Program-made: the position numbers and the translations under genes | Source: Centrapalus pauciflorus | Lineage: Eukaryota > Streptophyta > Magnoliopsida > Asterales > Asteraceae | DNA: 64,000 nucleotides | Assembly: GCA_020465985.1 (NCBI GenBank) | Contig: JAANYP010004661.1 | Location: 204,580 to 268,579, forward strand | Reading direction: 5' to 3' | In this document: one piece after another, positions 1 to 16,587 of the stretch | How positions within the stretch are numbered: the first letter of the stretch is position 1 | Layout of the letters: each line of letters starts with the position of its first letter | The notes under the pieces: generated by a model | What the model saw: the letters and a program-made list of their open reading frames with translations, nothing else | Told to the model about the DNA's origin: nothing | The model's database searches: none

Positions 1-1584
1 TTAATTATTAACTAAAACATTAAAACCTTAAATACTAAATAATTAAAATAACTCCAGCCATGCAAATTTAAAACTTGACCACGTGTGACCGATTAATTCC
101 AACAAAAACACCAATAAAAAGAGATAAAAGCTGCTGGAATTTGTTCTTTTTTTATTAAAACTATACACACACCTGTACCTAGTTTCTTTCACACACTGCA
201 CTCATATATTAAATTCATGCAGAAAAATCCAGTTGCTGTGAATGTTCCTGAACTATTTCGGTAATGAGACTACCGAAACCATAACCATTGATGGTTTCGG
301 TATATGCTTTATACTTCGATCTCAATGGTTTCAGTATACTACATAAATGGTTTCGGTTAGTTTCTGGATTCCTGCAGTGTTTCTACGTTACCGAAACCTT
401 AAGGTTTCGGTAGGCTTCTTCATGGTTTCGGTACCCATCTGTGGGTTTCGGTAGTTTCCATTTGGTTTCAATATCACCGAGACCTCTAATGTTTCTGTAT
501 GTTTCGGTGATGGTTTCAGGGTGTTACCGAAACCATTACGCTACTATTCTAGTTGTTTCAGTAGCCATGCAACACACGCACACCCTCTGCACACTTCTTT
601 TCTTTCTGTTTTTGTTTTGCTTCGACCAGACAGCACACACACAGGTTTATATAAGTGTATATATATACATATATTTATTACTGCTACTGATTTCTTTCTG
701 TTTTCACAGCTCACAACACACAAAAATGGAATAAGAATGCTTGTTTCGGTATTAAAGGAGATTACCGAAACCTTTGTGGTTTGGGTACATGCCAAACACA
801 AACACATGCACACACACTGCACTCTTCTGTTCTGTAGTTCTTTCTTTTTCAGCAACAACACAAAAGGGTTAAAGGGGTTTGATGCTTTTTAATCCATGCA
901 AAACACACATTTCTACTCAAACTATGGCTGAAGGCCACTGTTTCTTGTTCCCCCTTATTACAGCAAAAACAAAAGCAGAAACTACATATGGACAACAGAA
1001 ACATTTTATAATCACCGACTTAATACCATAATTTGATTTAAGGTTTCAAATTGTTAATATGATCAACTAATCACATAAATATTACATGCATGGGTTTATT
1101 TTAAGGTTTAAAACAAGAATTAAGTTTCAAATTTTCGGTTCTGAAATTTCTGTCCAGAACGTAAACAGAAACACATAAATGAAGGTTAAAACTACACTTA
1201 CCTTGTAATTTTTGACAATACTTGTTGTTTGTTGCTAGATTTGATGACTTCAACTTGATTTCTTGAACATTGTAAGATGGATTTGTGATGAACCGTAGGT
1301 TTGGAAGAGTTGGTAGGAAAAATTAGTTTTTCTTGTGCTGTGAAAATGAAAAATGGTAGCAGATACATATATTTGTCTAATTTTATTTCTCCAATTAGTC
1401 CCCCTTAACTTGACTTTCTTTTATTTATTTTATATTAATTCTTACAAACTTTATAACTAGACATGTATTTCTTAAATAATTTCTCTTATTAACTTATGTT
1501 GAAATTACTTAGTACAAATTTCATCTTAACCTAATTAACGTTAAGCTTTGTTAATGGTCGTGGATTAAAGTTTAGGTCGTTACA
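1..1584 (-). mobile_element. Partial LTR, probably of a Ty3/gypsy-type retrotransposon
   Basis: Read on the minus strand, a terminus TGTAACGACC begins at 1584, as in many plant Ty3/gypsy LTRs. Further in there is a stretch that looks like a transcribed leader with a splice-donor-like AAGGTAAGTG near 1200. No coding sequence for gag or pol is visible and the other end lies outside the window, so only one end of the LTR is supported. It could instead be another repeat that happens to start with TGTAACGACC. Confidence 0.42.
240..560. repeat. Degenerate minisatellite of a GGTTTCGGTA motif
   Basis: The motif GGTTTCGGTA and its complement TACCGAAACC recur more than ten times at irregular spacing, in both orientations, so some pairs form short hairpins such as ACCGAAACCTTAAGGTTTCGGT near 389-410. 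Isolated copies continue to about 790. It sits within the putative LTR. The short open frames across it have no recognisable protein. Confidence 0.75.
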
Positions 1585-2960
1585 ATATATCTATCTCTGT
1601 GTGTGTGTGAGTGATGTGTGTTAATAAAAGAAAATGTCTAGCATTACGTGTTGCGTCCTCGGTTAATAAAAATTTTGTTATATCGCCTCGCCTAATTTTT
1701 CATATATAGTTCTTCTTAATTTGTTATCTAATTTATTTTTAAAAATTTAAGTATAAATATAATTAAGTACAACCTAATTTAACTCCTATAAATAAAAAAT
1801 AATATATTTAAATGATTTAAATAAGTTTAAGATTTAACTCCAAACCGCTAACTATGCATAATTTATGGGAAAAAATAATTTTAAAATTTTTATTTATACA
1901 TAAAAATCTGAAATTAAAAAGTTTAAAAAGATAAGAGATAAATACTATTCATACATATTTAAATACCGAAAAAATTTAGTTATCCTTAATAACAACATAT
2001 AATACTATTTTCATATTTTTTTTTTAAAAAAAAATAAATGTGTTTGTATGTAATTGATGTTTTATGTAAAATTTTAGTGAACATCTGTATCTATCTATAT
2101 ATTATAATATTTAAGAACAATCATTGACACATGTCATCCTCTTAATACACAACATATTCATTTTCCCGCTCTTTTTCCAAAAATAAAAATTAACATTAAT
2201 TAAATAACATGCATATCATTTAATTGATTTAATTTAAACTTTATTATAGAAACTTATTATTTTTATTTTCTAAAATAATTGAAACTACAATTAATACTCA
2301 TTAAAAGTTTTCAAAATTAACAAGCTAAAATAAAAAACTTTAAAAAAATCAATAAAATGATAAAATTCATGTTTAAATGTCTAAAAATAAATAATATTTA
2401 AAAAAATCAGTAAAATAAAAAAGTTAATTTTAAAATAATTTTTTAAAAGATCAATAAGATGATTAACTTCAAATTTTAAATATCCGAAATAATTTTATAA
2501 AATAATAATTAAATACCTTAGTATACAATAAAATTGAAAAACTTTTTGTTATCAACTCTTTATATGTTAATCATGAAATTTTGACACATTAAAAAAATAA
2601 TCATTCAAATTTCAAATGTATTTTTTAATTAAAAATTTTTATTAACATTTTCTAAAACTTCAAAAGTAAATGTCGCAATATATATATTTTAAAATAACTT
2701 AATTTTAAATAATCTTAATTAATTATTTATTTATTAAGTTGACGCTGGAATTGTTGTATCAAGTTTTACTCAGTTAGGCGAAAAATATTTATTATTAATT
2801 AAAACATCTTCAATAAGAAAACTTGTATATGGTTCAATTTAAGGTCGCTAACAAATTTATACAATTTAAATTAACATACTTTATAAAAATTAAAATAGAA
2901 ATTAATTACCATTTAAATTTAAATTTGTTGATTTCTATGAGATTGTTGATGATAACACAA
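1585..2960. other. AT-rich gene-free stretch with Helitron-like fragments
   Basis: No gene is visible. Near 1590-1690 (TTAATAAAAGAAAATGTCTAGC) and again near 2090-2160 the sequence resembles the 5' end of the Helitron that starts at 2961. These are probably older, decayed relatives. Confidence 0.4.
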
Positions 2961-3550
2961 TCTATATCTATATCTATTAATAAAAGAAAACGTCTAGCGA
3001 CACATGTCGCATCCTTATTTGATTAAAATTTCATTTCCCGTTCAATTTTCCATATATAATCCCCCTTAGTCAATTGTGTAATTTATATTTAAAAATTAAG
3101 AAAAACTACAATCAAGTATTACCTATATTAACTCCTATAAATAAAAAAATTTTTTTAAATGATTTTAATATCTTTCATATCTAACTTCTAATTTAGCTAA
3201 CTAGATACTAGTTCATACATTTAAAAGTTAAATAATGTAGTATTGCTAATGAAATGTTTTATAAATTCTTTTAATAAAACTTTTAATATTAAAACTAATT
3301 TTTTTGAATTTTTATTAGTTAAATATAAATAAATAAAAAAATAAAGAATTTTATAGCTATAACACATATTAGTACTATTCATACTACAATAAAAAAAATT
3401 AATTATGTTAATAACGCAAAATAATAGTGCTTTTGTAACTTTTTTGGTAGAAAAATAAACATTTTAATATGTAATTTACATTTGTATAGATTTTTAGCAA
3501 ATAATTAATGTATAAATTATACATCCACGTAATACGTGGCTAACAACTAG
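2961..3550 (+). mobile_element. Non-autonomous Helitron
   Basis: The 5' end TCTATATCTA is followed by TATTAATAAAAG, the usual plant Helitron start. The 3' end has a short hairpin CCACGTAATACGTGG and then CTAG at 3547-3550. The flanks are A on the left and T on the right, which is the Helitron insertion rule, with no target duplication. The 590-bp body has no Rep/helicase coding sequence, so it depends on an autonomous element elsewhere. Confidence 0.7.
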
Positions 3551-3837
3551 TAACATATAAAAAAGAAGATAAGTTAACATGGTTATTTTATTTGGAAGGA
3601 ACAATTAATCTAAAAGATTCATTTATATATATTGACACCTGACACTTATTATAAGCGTGTTACTAATTTCACCCTATAAATTTTTATTTTTACTCCATCA
3701 CTATTACTATATCATTAAAATTCAGTTTCTTATAATTAATTAGCTAATAGAAAAATGACAGATTTTACCATTTTAATTTTCAAGGTCAACTTAACCATTT
3801 TCCTACCCCATCATGGGGTGTAAATAGACTCCCCCTT

Positions 3838-4165
3838 ATTATAGGACAAGTTACCAAGAAAGGTAACATAAAATACAAAAAAAGTGACAATAAAGGTAAT
3901 GTGAAACTTTTTAAGCCAAGAAAGATAACATAAAATTTTAATTTGACAAAAAAAGATATTGATAACCAATTAAGAAGGTAAATTTTTAATTTTATGCTTT
4001 CATTTTTGGTGAAAGAATAATAATTGACTAACTTTCTTGGCCTAAAATTTGAATTTCATGTCATTTCTCAGTCAAAATATAATTTTACATTATCTTTCTT
4101 GGCCAAAAATTTATTACAATATCTTTATTGTCAAAATTTTATTTTATATTACCTTTTTTGATAAT
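3838..4165. mobile_element. Foldback MITE
   Basis: The left arm (about 3858-3960) and right arm (about 4030-4160) are imperfect inverted copies. Shared pieces include GCCAAGAAAGATAA on the left and its complement TTATCTTTCTTGGC on the right, and GTGACAATAAAGGTAAT against ATATCTTTATTGTCAAAA. No coding capacity is visible. Family and target duplication cannot be fixed by eye. Confidence 0.6.
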
Positions 4166-4335
4166 TTTCATTTTATTATATTATTTTTTTATAATTCCTA
4201 CTTGTGTTGTATGGTTAGTTGAGTAACAATCTCGAATAATATATAAATTTACTACAAAAATACTTATTTATTTTCATTAAAATAGGATAATAGAGGTGTT
4301 TTTTTTATTATTTATGTCTTTAACCCTTAACTAAA

Positions 4336-4524
4336 GGGAAATGATTTGTCACAACAATATTTTGTCATACACAACAATTATACTTAAAATGACTATATTG
4401 TCCTTACTAGTTTTTATCATGAAAGTACTCAAAAGTTACTTCTAAGGGTAGAATAGACATTATATAATGAGATTATTGTGTGTGAAAAAAAAATGTTATT
4501 GTGTACAAATCACATTTCTTATCT
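4336..4524. mobile_element. Short foldback MITE, about 185 bp
   Basis: The ends are inverted copies: GAAATGATTTGT near 4338 against ACAAATCACATTTC near 4505-4518, with further matches inward (CAACAATATTTTGTCATACACAACAATTA-type left arm against an AATAATCTCATTATATAATG-type right arm). The rest of 4525-4804 holds no recognisable feature. Confidence 0.55.
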
Positions 4525-4801
4525 AAATGTTCTGATCTGTCATGCATGGGTGTCTATGATTTAAAACACATAGATACAATATTACTGTCTGCTGATATGT
4601 GTCTTGTAGAAGTAGTTAAATATTACCCGTATCATGTACTTTAATTTAACATACAAACAAACCTATGTGTCACATCTAGATGTAGAAGCAAACTAGATTC
4701 TCAATTATCATCCCTATATATGTACATACATAGGACTAACATAGCAAGACAAGACATATGTAGGGGATGGTCAAAGATTAATGCATGCAGACATCGCACA
4801 C

Positions 4802-4804
<3 letters not shown>

Positions 4805-4888
<84 letters not shown>
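4805..4888. repeat. (TA)n array
   Basis: Uninterrupted TA dinucleotides that abut the left end of the element at 4889. The long Tyr-Ile dipeptide frames through this and similar arrays are not genes. Confidence 0.97.
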
Positions 4889-7345
<2,457 letters not shown>

Positions 7346-7519
7346 AGGTTCAAGTGAGTACCACCTCTAATGCAGCGCACTAGAAGGTACCACCCTTAAA
7401 AGTAATTCTTTTGAAAATTTTTTTCATGAACATGTTTTAATTAACATTACACAGATCATATGTAAATTTCACTTAAATCCAAACACTCTAAGTGCATGAA
7501 AAACACGCATCACATAAAT
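7346..7519. mobile_element. Left part of a family D MITE, truncated
   Basis: It begins GGTTCAAGTGAGTACCACC and follows the left half of the complete family D element at 10350. At about 7519 it switches abruptly into family G sequence, so the right half is lost or displaced by the family G insertion. Confidence 0.75.
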
Positions 7520-9339
<1,820 letters not shown>

Positions 9340-9343
<4 letters not shown>

Positions 9344-9767
9344 ATGGTTCGTGTGAGTACCTAAAAAAATGCAGAGTACCGTGAGTACCTGTGAACACAC
9401 GAGTTTCAGATGTGAACTTGCTCCGAAAAAAAGTTTTTTTTTTGAATTTTTTTTCATATTCATTTAGATACAAATAATATAAGGCTATTCGTAAAAAAAT
9501 ATATACATTTACACTTTCTGTCATCATAAAAGTAATGTAAACGTGAAAAAATTCATGTGAACATGCTTAGTTGTGAACACACGTTTATAACAGTACAGTT
9601 CATGTGAACACACACGTTTCATATAGTTCTAGTGTGTGTTTATGTGTGATTTTTTGAAATTAGTCTTGTATTATTAATTTAAACATGATTATGAAAAAAA
9701 TTTTCAAAAAAAATTATTTTAAGCGAGGTACCTCCGGTACTCCGCAAAACTAGTGGTACTCATTTGA

Positions 9768-9771
<4 letters not shown>
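9340..9771. mobile_element. (TA)n-flanked MITE, family E copy 1
   Basis: The left end is GGTTCGTGTGAGTACC. The right end reads AGTGGTACTCATTTGATCT, an inverted relative (GGTACTC against GAGTACC). The second copy at 56163 has the better right end, GGTACTCATTTGAACCC. Confidence 0.8.

Positions 9772-9812
<41 letters not shown>
9772..9812. repeat. (TA)n array
   Basis: Lies between family E copy 1 and family F copy 1. Confidence 0.95.
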
Positions 9813-10918
<1,106 letters not shown>

Positions 10919-11950
10919 AATCATGTAAAACATCCAATAACTATTACAATTATTCTAAATCTAATATCTTACAAATAATATTCATTATAAAACATGAAAA
11001 ATGAATCTGTCATATTTTATGTAGAGTATCGACGAACATATTATATGTACAATCTACGTAGAATGTCATGCATTCTACGTAGAATGTCATTCAATCTATG
11101 TAGAATAACATGCAATCTTCGTAGAATTGTATGCAATATACGTAGAATGTCGTGTAGAATGTCAATTGTCATATATTCAACGTAGATTACATGATAAAAT
11201 ATATCAGAAACACATTGAATAGTAATGTTAATCTACATAAAAAGATATAGAAATGTATAAGAAACATAAAAATATATTAAATATATAATAAACATAACAT
11301 TTTACATAGATTATGTGTGAATTTTTACAAGTAGTATTGTATTATATTCTTTGTAGATTATCATGTAATCAACATAGATTATCATGTAAAACATCTAATA
11401 ACTATTACATTAATTATAAATCTAATATCTTACAAATAATTTTAATTATAAAACATGGAAAATGAATCTGTTCAATCACGTAGATTGTACATAGAATATG
11501 TTCGTTGATACTCTACATAGAATGTCACGCAATATACGTAGAATGACATTCAATCTACGTAGAATGACATGCAATCTACGTAGAATGACATGCAATCTAC
11601 GTAGGGTATCGACAAACATATTCTATGTACAATCTACGTAGAATGTCATGCAATCTACGTAGAATGACATGCAATCTACGTAGAATGTCGTGCGGAATGT
11701 CAAATATCATATATTCTACATAGATTACATGATAAAATATACCAAAAACACATTGAATGTTAATGTACATCTACATAAAAAGATATAGAAATGTATAAGA
11801 AACATAAAAATATATGACATATATAAGATATACCAAAAATACATAGAATAAAACTGTTAATCTACGTAGAATAACATGCAATCTACGTAGAATGACATTA
11901 ATTCTACGTAGAATGACATTCACACAAAGGATCATTTGTGAACATTTTGT
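10919..11950. mobile_element. Family H segment with 21-bp CTACGTAGA repeat, copy 1
   Basis: Contains two arrays (about 11030-11160 and 11520-11700) of a 21-bp unit built on ATGCAATCTACGTAGAATGAC, centred on the palindrome TACGTA. The arrays sit inside longer, repeated AT-rich modules (for example CATCTAATAACTATTACA and GAATAGTAATGTTAATCTAC). Neither terminus of the family is present, so this is a fragment. Confidence 0.8.
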
Positions 11951-12579
11951 TCATTACGAACAATATGAACAACCACAAATTACTTTTATACATTACGAAT
12001 ATTGTTGCAAATACTACAGTAGATCCTGTAAGTCATACGAATTTTCATATATTTTTATAAATGAATATGACAGACAACAGTAGATCCTGCAAATACTACA
12101 GTAGGGTACTAGTGGCGACACCTTTAGCTACGACACTAAAAAACACAGGCACGTATCGCCACTAAAGACGTTCACTACCCCAAATGATATTTTTTGTAGC
12201 CGAATAATTTTGATGCTATCTATGGTAACGAGTGGTTTAGAGAAACAATTATGAAAGTCTTTCGAAAGTTCACCAACCAAAACAAGGAGCATGACGAGAA
12301 CGGCGATAATGATGACTAGTTTGTAAACATTTAAATTATATTGAACAAACGGTGAATTCGAGAACATACATACATATATTAGTTAATGCATATTGTATTT
12401 TATAATGTTTAGTTTGTTTGAAGCTTTTATTTATTAGTTTATTTGAATTATTAGCTGGTTTGATAATTATAAAAATTTATATATAACTGGTTTTTTAGAA
12501 TCATTGAAAAATGTAAAAAAAAAAAAAAACAAAATAAAATAGGTATTAGTAACGACAGCGACATTATAAATAGCGACGA

Positions 12580-12914
12580 TGTTGGATGTAAATATTATAA
12601 ACATAAAGGATCTTATGCATATTATTATTAAGTATAAGGTGCTAATATGTAATTAGGTGATAGGTTTTTACACATACAGTTAGGGCACCGTTTCTAAACG
12701 GTCACAACGATTAGCAAACGATACACCAGTTAGGATAGCAGCGATTTGAAGTCTATATATGTATGTATTCGTATTGTAAATATATTGGTTCTGTTCGTTA
12801 ATGAAAGTATAGTTTATGTACTCTGTTTTTTTTTCTGTTTTTATAAACTATGTTCTCTGGAGATTCACACACAGAGAAGGGATCGAACAGGAAGATGGAT
12901 CATATTTCGCAACA
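12580..12914 (+). repeat. 5' LTR
   Basis: 335-bp direct repeat, TGTTGG...CAACA. A possible promoter and leader lie in its second half. The last 65 bp are open in the same frame as the internal protein, so a frame can be read from 12850, but the internal ATG at 12940 after the primer binding site is the more sensible start. Confidence 0.88.
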
Positions 12915-12915
12915 T

Positions 12916-12927
12916 TGGTATCAGAGC
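12916..12927 (+). other. tRNA primer binding site
   Basis: TGGTATCAGAGC is complementary to the 3' end of initiator methionine tRNA and lies one base after the 5' LTR, the expected place for minus-strand priming. Confidence 0.88.
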
Positions 12928-12939
12928 AAACCTGGGAGA

Positions 12940-14426
12940 ATGTTAGCAACAACAGAAATTGATCCAAAGATGGAACCGAAACTCTGCAGAACTCGATCAG
13001 AAGGTATGCGCAGAGTACCAAGGTTTGAGTCATTGACTGATTATGCACCAGATTTCGAAGGAACCAAAGATGGTTCGTGGATGAAGCGGAAATTACAACG
13101 GTTACATGACGAGAAATTGCAGATGAAATATTATGAAGACAGTAAACGAGAATTGGAGAAGAAAAGGAGGAGATCCCGTTGTTATTATTGTAAGGGAAGA
13201 TGGCATTTTGTTTGGGAATGCACCATGAAGTTTGACAGGAAAGGAAAAACAAAGATAACAGATGATGTTCCTGAATATACACCTTCATCACCATCAGTTC
13301 ATGAGGAATTTAAATCGTATGAGCAGATTTACAAGGAGCGAGTTTATCTCACTGGCGAACATGGAAATTGGAACAATATATGGTACGTTAATTCTACAAT
13401 CTCAACTCATATGACACCAAACAAACACTTGTTCATGAGATTGAAGAATTACTTTGCTGTTAATCATACGGATCACAAAGATAATCTTATATTTGCACAT
13501 GGAGTAGGCGGGATTAAGATAGAAACAGATGAAACAATTTCTGTAATCCCTTATGTGCAATATGTTCCTGAAATTAACCTTAATATCCTAAGTTTGAAGA
13601 AATTATTGCTTCAAGGTTTCGAGATTAAGATAGATGATTTAAAGTGCACTCTTACACACATGTTTGATCCCAAGGACAAACATGATGAAACCAAAGTTTT
13701 TGAGGAAACAAAGGGTATGAAACTTCAAGATAGGTATCTCACTCACTATTTTGAAGAGTTAGACAAATCGGCAACACTTGAGAAAAATGATAAAACTGAG
13801 TGTGTTGCTAAAGAAAAGAAGGAGGAAACATGTGAAGTTGTTTCTCTTAAAGTGGAGACAATTGATGAATTTATAAACTTCCTGGACTTGATCAATAACA
13901 ACAAGCTTATAATGGAAAATAAAGATGTTTTTAAGAAACCTTTGAAAGGAGTCTTGACTGGTACCATAAGAACATTACCGGTACCACACTTAACATACCT
14001 CCTAAGATGTTTGGAGTGTATGTTTGTATGTTTGATTTATACAAAATTGTGGAGAGCAATGGTGGATATGACAAGATTACGAGTAAGATGCAATGGAGAG
14101 GAATTGCAAATGCACTTGGTTTCCCAAGCTATTATGAGGATGGACTTAAGGAGATCTATGAAACCTACATGCTGCACCCTCGGAGTTACTATGAGTTTAC
14201 TAAGAGAGCCCGTGAGTGGGAGAAGAAATATGCAGCAGAGACGATGCATATTGATACTGCAACAAGAGGATTTGCACCAGAAGGATTTGCTGACCAAAGT
14301 GGGACAACAATGAAGAAAGAAGAGAAGGAAGAGGATGCAGCAAGAGATGTAGAAATGGGTCTCAACAGCAGTTCAAGTGGAAACGAAGGCAAAGCAAAAG
14401 ACAGTGATAACTATGTCATCATTTGA
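12940..14426 (+). pseudogene. Zinc-knuckle / protease-like / ARID domain protein, frameshifted
   Basis: The first frame (from ATG 12940) has a charged N-terminal part, then a CCHC zinc knuckle near 13177-13220 with pattern C-X2-C-X4-H-X4-C (CYYCKGRWHFVWEC). A copia protease/gag-pre-integrase-like stretch follows (WYVNSTISTHM at about 13381, then YVPEINLNILSLKKLL); the usual DSG aspartate is replaced by NST, so protease activity is unlikely. Near 13940-13985 the homology moves to another frame that ends at 14426. That frame encodes an ARID (AT-rich DNA-binding) domain, with PPKMFGVYVCMFDLYKIV, then NGGYDKI and WRGIANALGFPSY. An acidic Ser/Gly-rich tail follows. I recall related CCHC plus ARID proteins as an expanded family in Asteraceae. 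The original role was probably chromatin or DNA binding; this copy is likely inactive unless the shift is a sequencing error. Confidence 0.72.
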
Positions 14427-14450
14427 AGAATATTGTTATGTTTATAACAT

Positions 14451-14462
14451 TTAGGGGGAAAA
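14451..14462 (+). other. Polypurine tract
   Basis: TTAGGGGGAAAA directly before the 3' LTR, the expected plus-strand primer. Confidence 0.75.
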
Positions 14463-14797
14463 TGTTGGATGTAAATATTATAAACATAAAGGGTCTTATG
14501 TATATTATTATTAAGTATAAGGTGCTAATATGTAATTAGGTGATAGGTTTTGATACGTACAGGTAGGACACCGTTTCTAAACGGTCACAACGATTAGCAA
14601 ACGATACACCGGTTAGGATAGCAGCGATTTGAAGTCTATATATGTATGTATTCGTATTGTAAACAAATTGGTTCTGTTCGTTAATGAAAGTATAGTTTAT
14701 GTACTCTGTTTTTTTTCCTGTTTTTATAAACTATGTTCTCTGGAGATTCACACACAGAGAAGGGATCGAACAGGAAGATGGATCATATTTCGCAACA
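14463..14797 (+). repeat. 3' LTR
   Basis: Same length (335 bp) as the 5' LTR and about 97% identical by hand count. After it the CACTA-like subterminal sequence resumes (AGTTTTAGTGACGAAG). Confidence 0.88.
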
Positions 14798-15024
14798 CGA
14801 AGTTTTAGTGACGAAGCAATAGTGGTGACTTGTCGTCACTATACATATTAGTGGCAACATTTAGTTAGCGGTGAATTTTGTGGCACTAAAAACCGATTTT
14901 TGTAGTGACTTATCAGTCGATCATTTGAAAAACCTACAAAAAATCATTGCATTTGCTAATTACTATCTATAGAAAAAGGTGAAAGGTATGTTGGATTGAT
15001 AAATACATTTAATCATTAATTCGA

Positions 15025-15333
15025 CTATCTACTCTCTAATTCAGTTACTGATAGTTCATTTACAGTTACAGGGTCTTGTTGTTTGCTAGAAGATGCAGCT
15101 TCGACAAGTCGTTTCCCAGTAAATAATTCATGACATGTTGGTTGTGGCAGATGTGTCGTTTCACTATCCAACATCAACAATACCTTCGACATATCGGGCC
15201 TGTCTTCTGGCGGTAATTGAACACACAAAAGTCCTACTTGGATACATTTCATAACCTCTTCCTCTGGAAATTCGGCGCTAATAGATTCATCGAGTAGTTC
15301 TATGGCCCTGCCTTCTTTCCATAGCTTCCATGT
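15025..15333 (-). CDS. CRK exon 7: kinase C-terminus and stop
   Basis: Encodes WKLWKEGRAIELLDESI, then VGLLCVQLPPEDRPDMSKVL, and ends ELSVTELESR. This is the usual last exon of CRK genes. Confidence 0.9.
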   Translation of the reverse strand, partial: TWKLWKEGRAIELLDESISAEFPEEEVMKCIQVGLLCVQLPPEDRPDMSKVLLMLDSETTHLPQPTCHELFTGKRLVEAASSSKQQDPVTVNELSVTELESR

Positions 15334-15431
15334 CTTAAACAAAGACGATATTAATGTAAGACAACCTAAATACGTACAGTTAATTGCAATATTTAAATTT
15401 TGATTAATTTATTGGTATTTATCACTCTTAC

Positions 15432-15591
15432 TTGTCCACGGAGGTTAAGTACGCCATTTGTGTTGGGGCAGTAGGACGTTGTTGAGTTCTTTTTACCGCT
15501 AACAATCTCAAGCATTAAAACCCCGAAACTATAAACATCTGATTTTGTTGAGAAATGGCCATCCATCGCGTATTCAGGAGCCATATAACCA
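15432..15591 (-). CDS. CRK exon 6: APE motif and C-lobe
   Basis: Encodes GYMAPEYAMDGHFSTKSDVY and FGVLMLEIVSGKKN, the standard start of the kinase C-lobe. Confidence 0.9.
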
Positions 15592-15745
15592 CTACGTACG
15601 TACAAGAAAAGTTTGAATAAAGAAGAACAAAAAAATTAATTAATGTGCATAACATGATATATATCGATCATTTTTCTTGGGATATGATAGATCGGTTATT
15701 TCCATTCAAATACAATAACTTTAATTAATTACCATATATACTTAC

Positions 15746-15983
15746 TAGGTTCCAACGAGCATCCTTGTTTCCGCTTCGGTTTGATCGTTACGGAAAACCC
15801 GTGCCATACCAAAATCGGATATTTTTGGAATCATCTCTCTATCAAGCAAGATGTTACTTGCTTTGAGATCTCGATGGATGATTTTAAGTCTTGAATCGTG
15901 ATGGAGGTAAAGAAGCCCACGAGCAATACCACATATGATATTATATCGTAGTTGCCAGTTGAGCCTCTCACATTTCTCTTTAT
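15746..15983 (-). CDS. CRK exon 5: catalytic and activation loops
   Basis: Encodes IIHRDLKASNILLD and KISDFGMAR, so it is an RD-type kinase. The exon ends in phase 2 within the VGTYGYMAPE motif. Confidence 0.92.
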
Positions 15984-16069
15984 CTACAAACAAATTTCAA
16001 AAAAATTGTTAGCTCGATTTTACCAACAAAACTGATTAAAAAAAAGCCTAGCTAGGTAGGAAATCTTAC

Positions 16070-16280
16070 TAAAAATTATTGTATCTAGACTGCCGTTTTC
16101 CATGTATTCGTACACTAGCAACTTCTCATTTTCCTCGAGGCAGCAACCAACTAGCCTAACGAGGTTTCTATGTTGAAGTTTTGCTATCAAATTGACCTCG
16201 GCTTTGAATTGTTCAATCCCTTGATCAGAAACACTCGAGAGTCTTTTTACAGCAACAACTTCACCTTGTGCTAGTGTACC
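16070..16280 (-). CDS. CRK exon 4: kinase N-lobe
   Basis: Encodes GEVVAVKRL with the catalytic lysine, LQHRNLVRLVGCC and LLVYEYMENGSLD. Confidence 0.9.
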
Positions 16281-16423
16281 CTGCAGATTTGATTGATTTC
16301 ACCAACAAATAATTATATCGCATTACTTTTCTTAACTTCTTCATGTCCCATATGTGTGTGTGTATATATCATACAATGATTCGTAAATGTTTGCATAGTA
16401 CCATATATATATATATACTTTAC

Positions 16424-16587
16424 CTTGTAAACGAACCCGAACCCACCTCTGCCAAGTTTATTTGCTTCCGAAAAGTGATTGGTGGCCACGACCAGCGTAT
16501 AGTAACTCAATAAGGGAAGTTCGACTTCCTCCATCGTGGTTGCACCATGATCACTCAATAACAAATCTTGGGTTCTTTCTCGTGGAC
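16424..16587 (-). CDS. CRK exon 3: juxtamembrane region and glycine loop
   Basis: Encodes ANKLGRGGFGFVYK, the ATP-binding loop. Acceptor TTAG|GT and donor AAG|GTAAAG. Confidence 0.9.

Larger units (their letters stand above)
12580..14797 (+). mobile_element. Non-autonomous LTR retroelement carrying a zinc-knuckle/ARID reading frame
   Basis: Two direct repeats of 335 bp (12580-12914 and 14463-14797) begin TGTTGG and end CAACA. By hand count they differ at about 11 positions, roughly 97% identity. A primer binding site TGGTATCAGAGC (methionine initiator tRNA type, as in Ty1/copia elements) follows the 5' LTR at 12916-12927, and a purine tract TTAGGGGGAAAA precedes the 3' LTR. The 1.55-kb interior encodes no reverse transcriptase, integrase or RNase H, so it must be mobilised in trans. 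Only CGA is shared by the two flanks, so no clean 5-bp target duplication is seen. Confidence 0.85.
12100..14907. mobile_element. CACTA-like (CMC) transposon relic, split by an LTR element
   Basis: The right end reads CACTAAAAACCGATTTTTGTAGTG and stops at 14907; TTTTTGTAGTG is a typical CACTA 3' terminus. Subterminal repeats of the type TAGTGGCGAC, ATTAGTAACGACAGCGAC and GTCGTCACTA occur at 12103-12170, 12541-12579 and 14800-14880. The left terminus near 12094-12110 is degenerate and no matching 3-bp target duplication is visible. A short frame at about 12230-12318 (ends in GENGDNDD-like acidic residues) may be the tail of an old coding region but cannot be assigned. The LTR element at 12580-14797 lies inside its right part. 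Confidence 0.5.

Noticed and set aside
240..560. GGTTTCGGTA array as an interstitial telomere
   Set aside because: Plant telomere repeat is TTTAGGG; the motif here differs and occurs in both orientations.
441..892. Overlapping open frames of about 100 codons
   Set aside because: They cross the GGTTTCGGTA repeat and CA-rich sequence in several frames on both strands, as expected by chance in a putative LTR.
12850..12939. Starting the ARID element protein at 12850
   Set aside because: This start lies inside the 5' LTR and the frame would cross the tRNA primer site; the ATG at 12940 is more plausible.
16313..16423. Extension of the CRK kinase frame past GFGFVYK
   Set aside because: It reads into an intron after a good donor (AAG|GTAAAG); the next exon with GTLAQGEVVAVKRL lies at 16280-16070.
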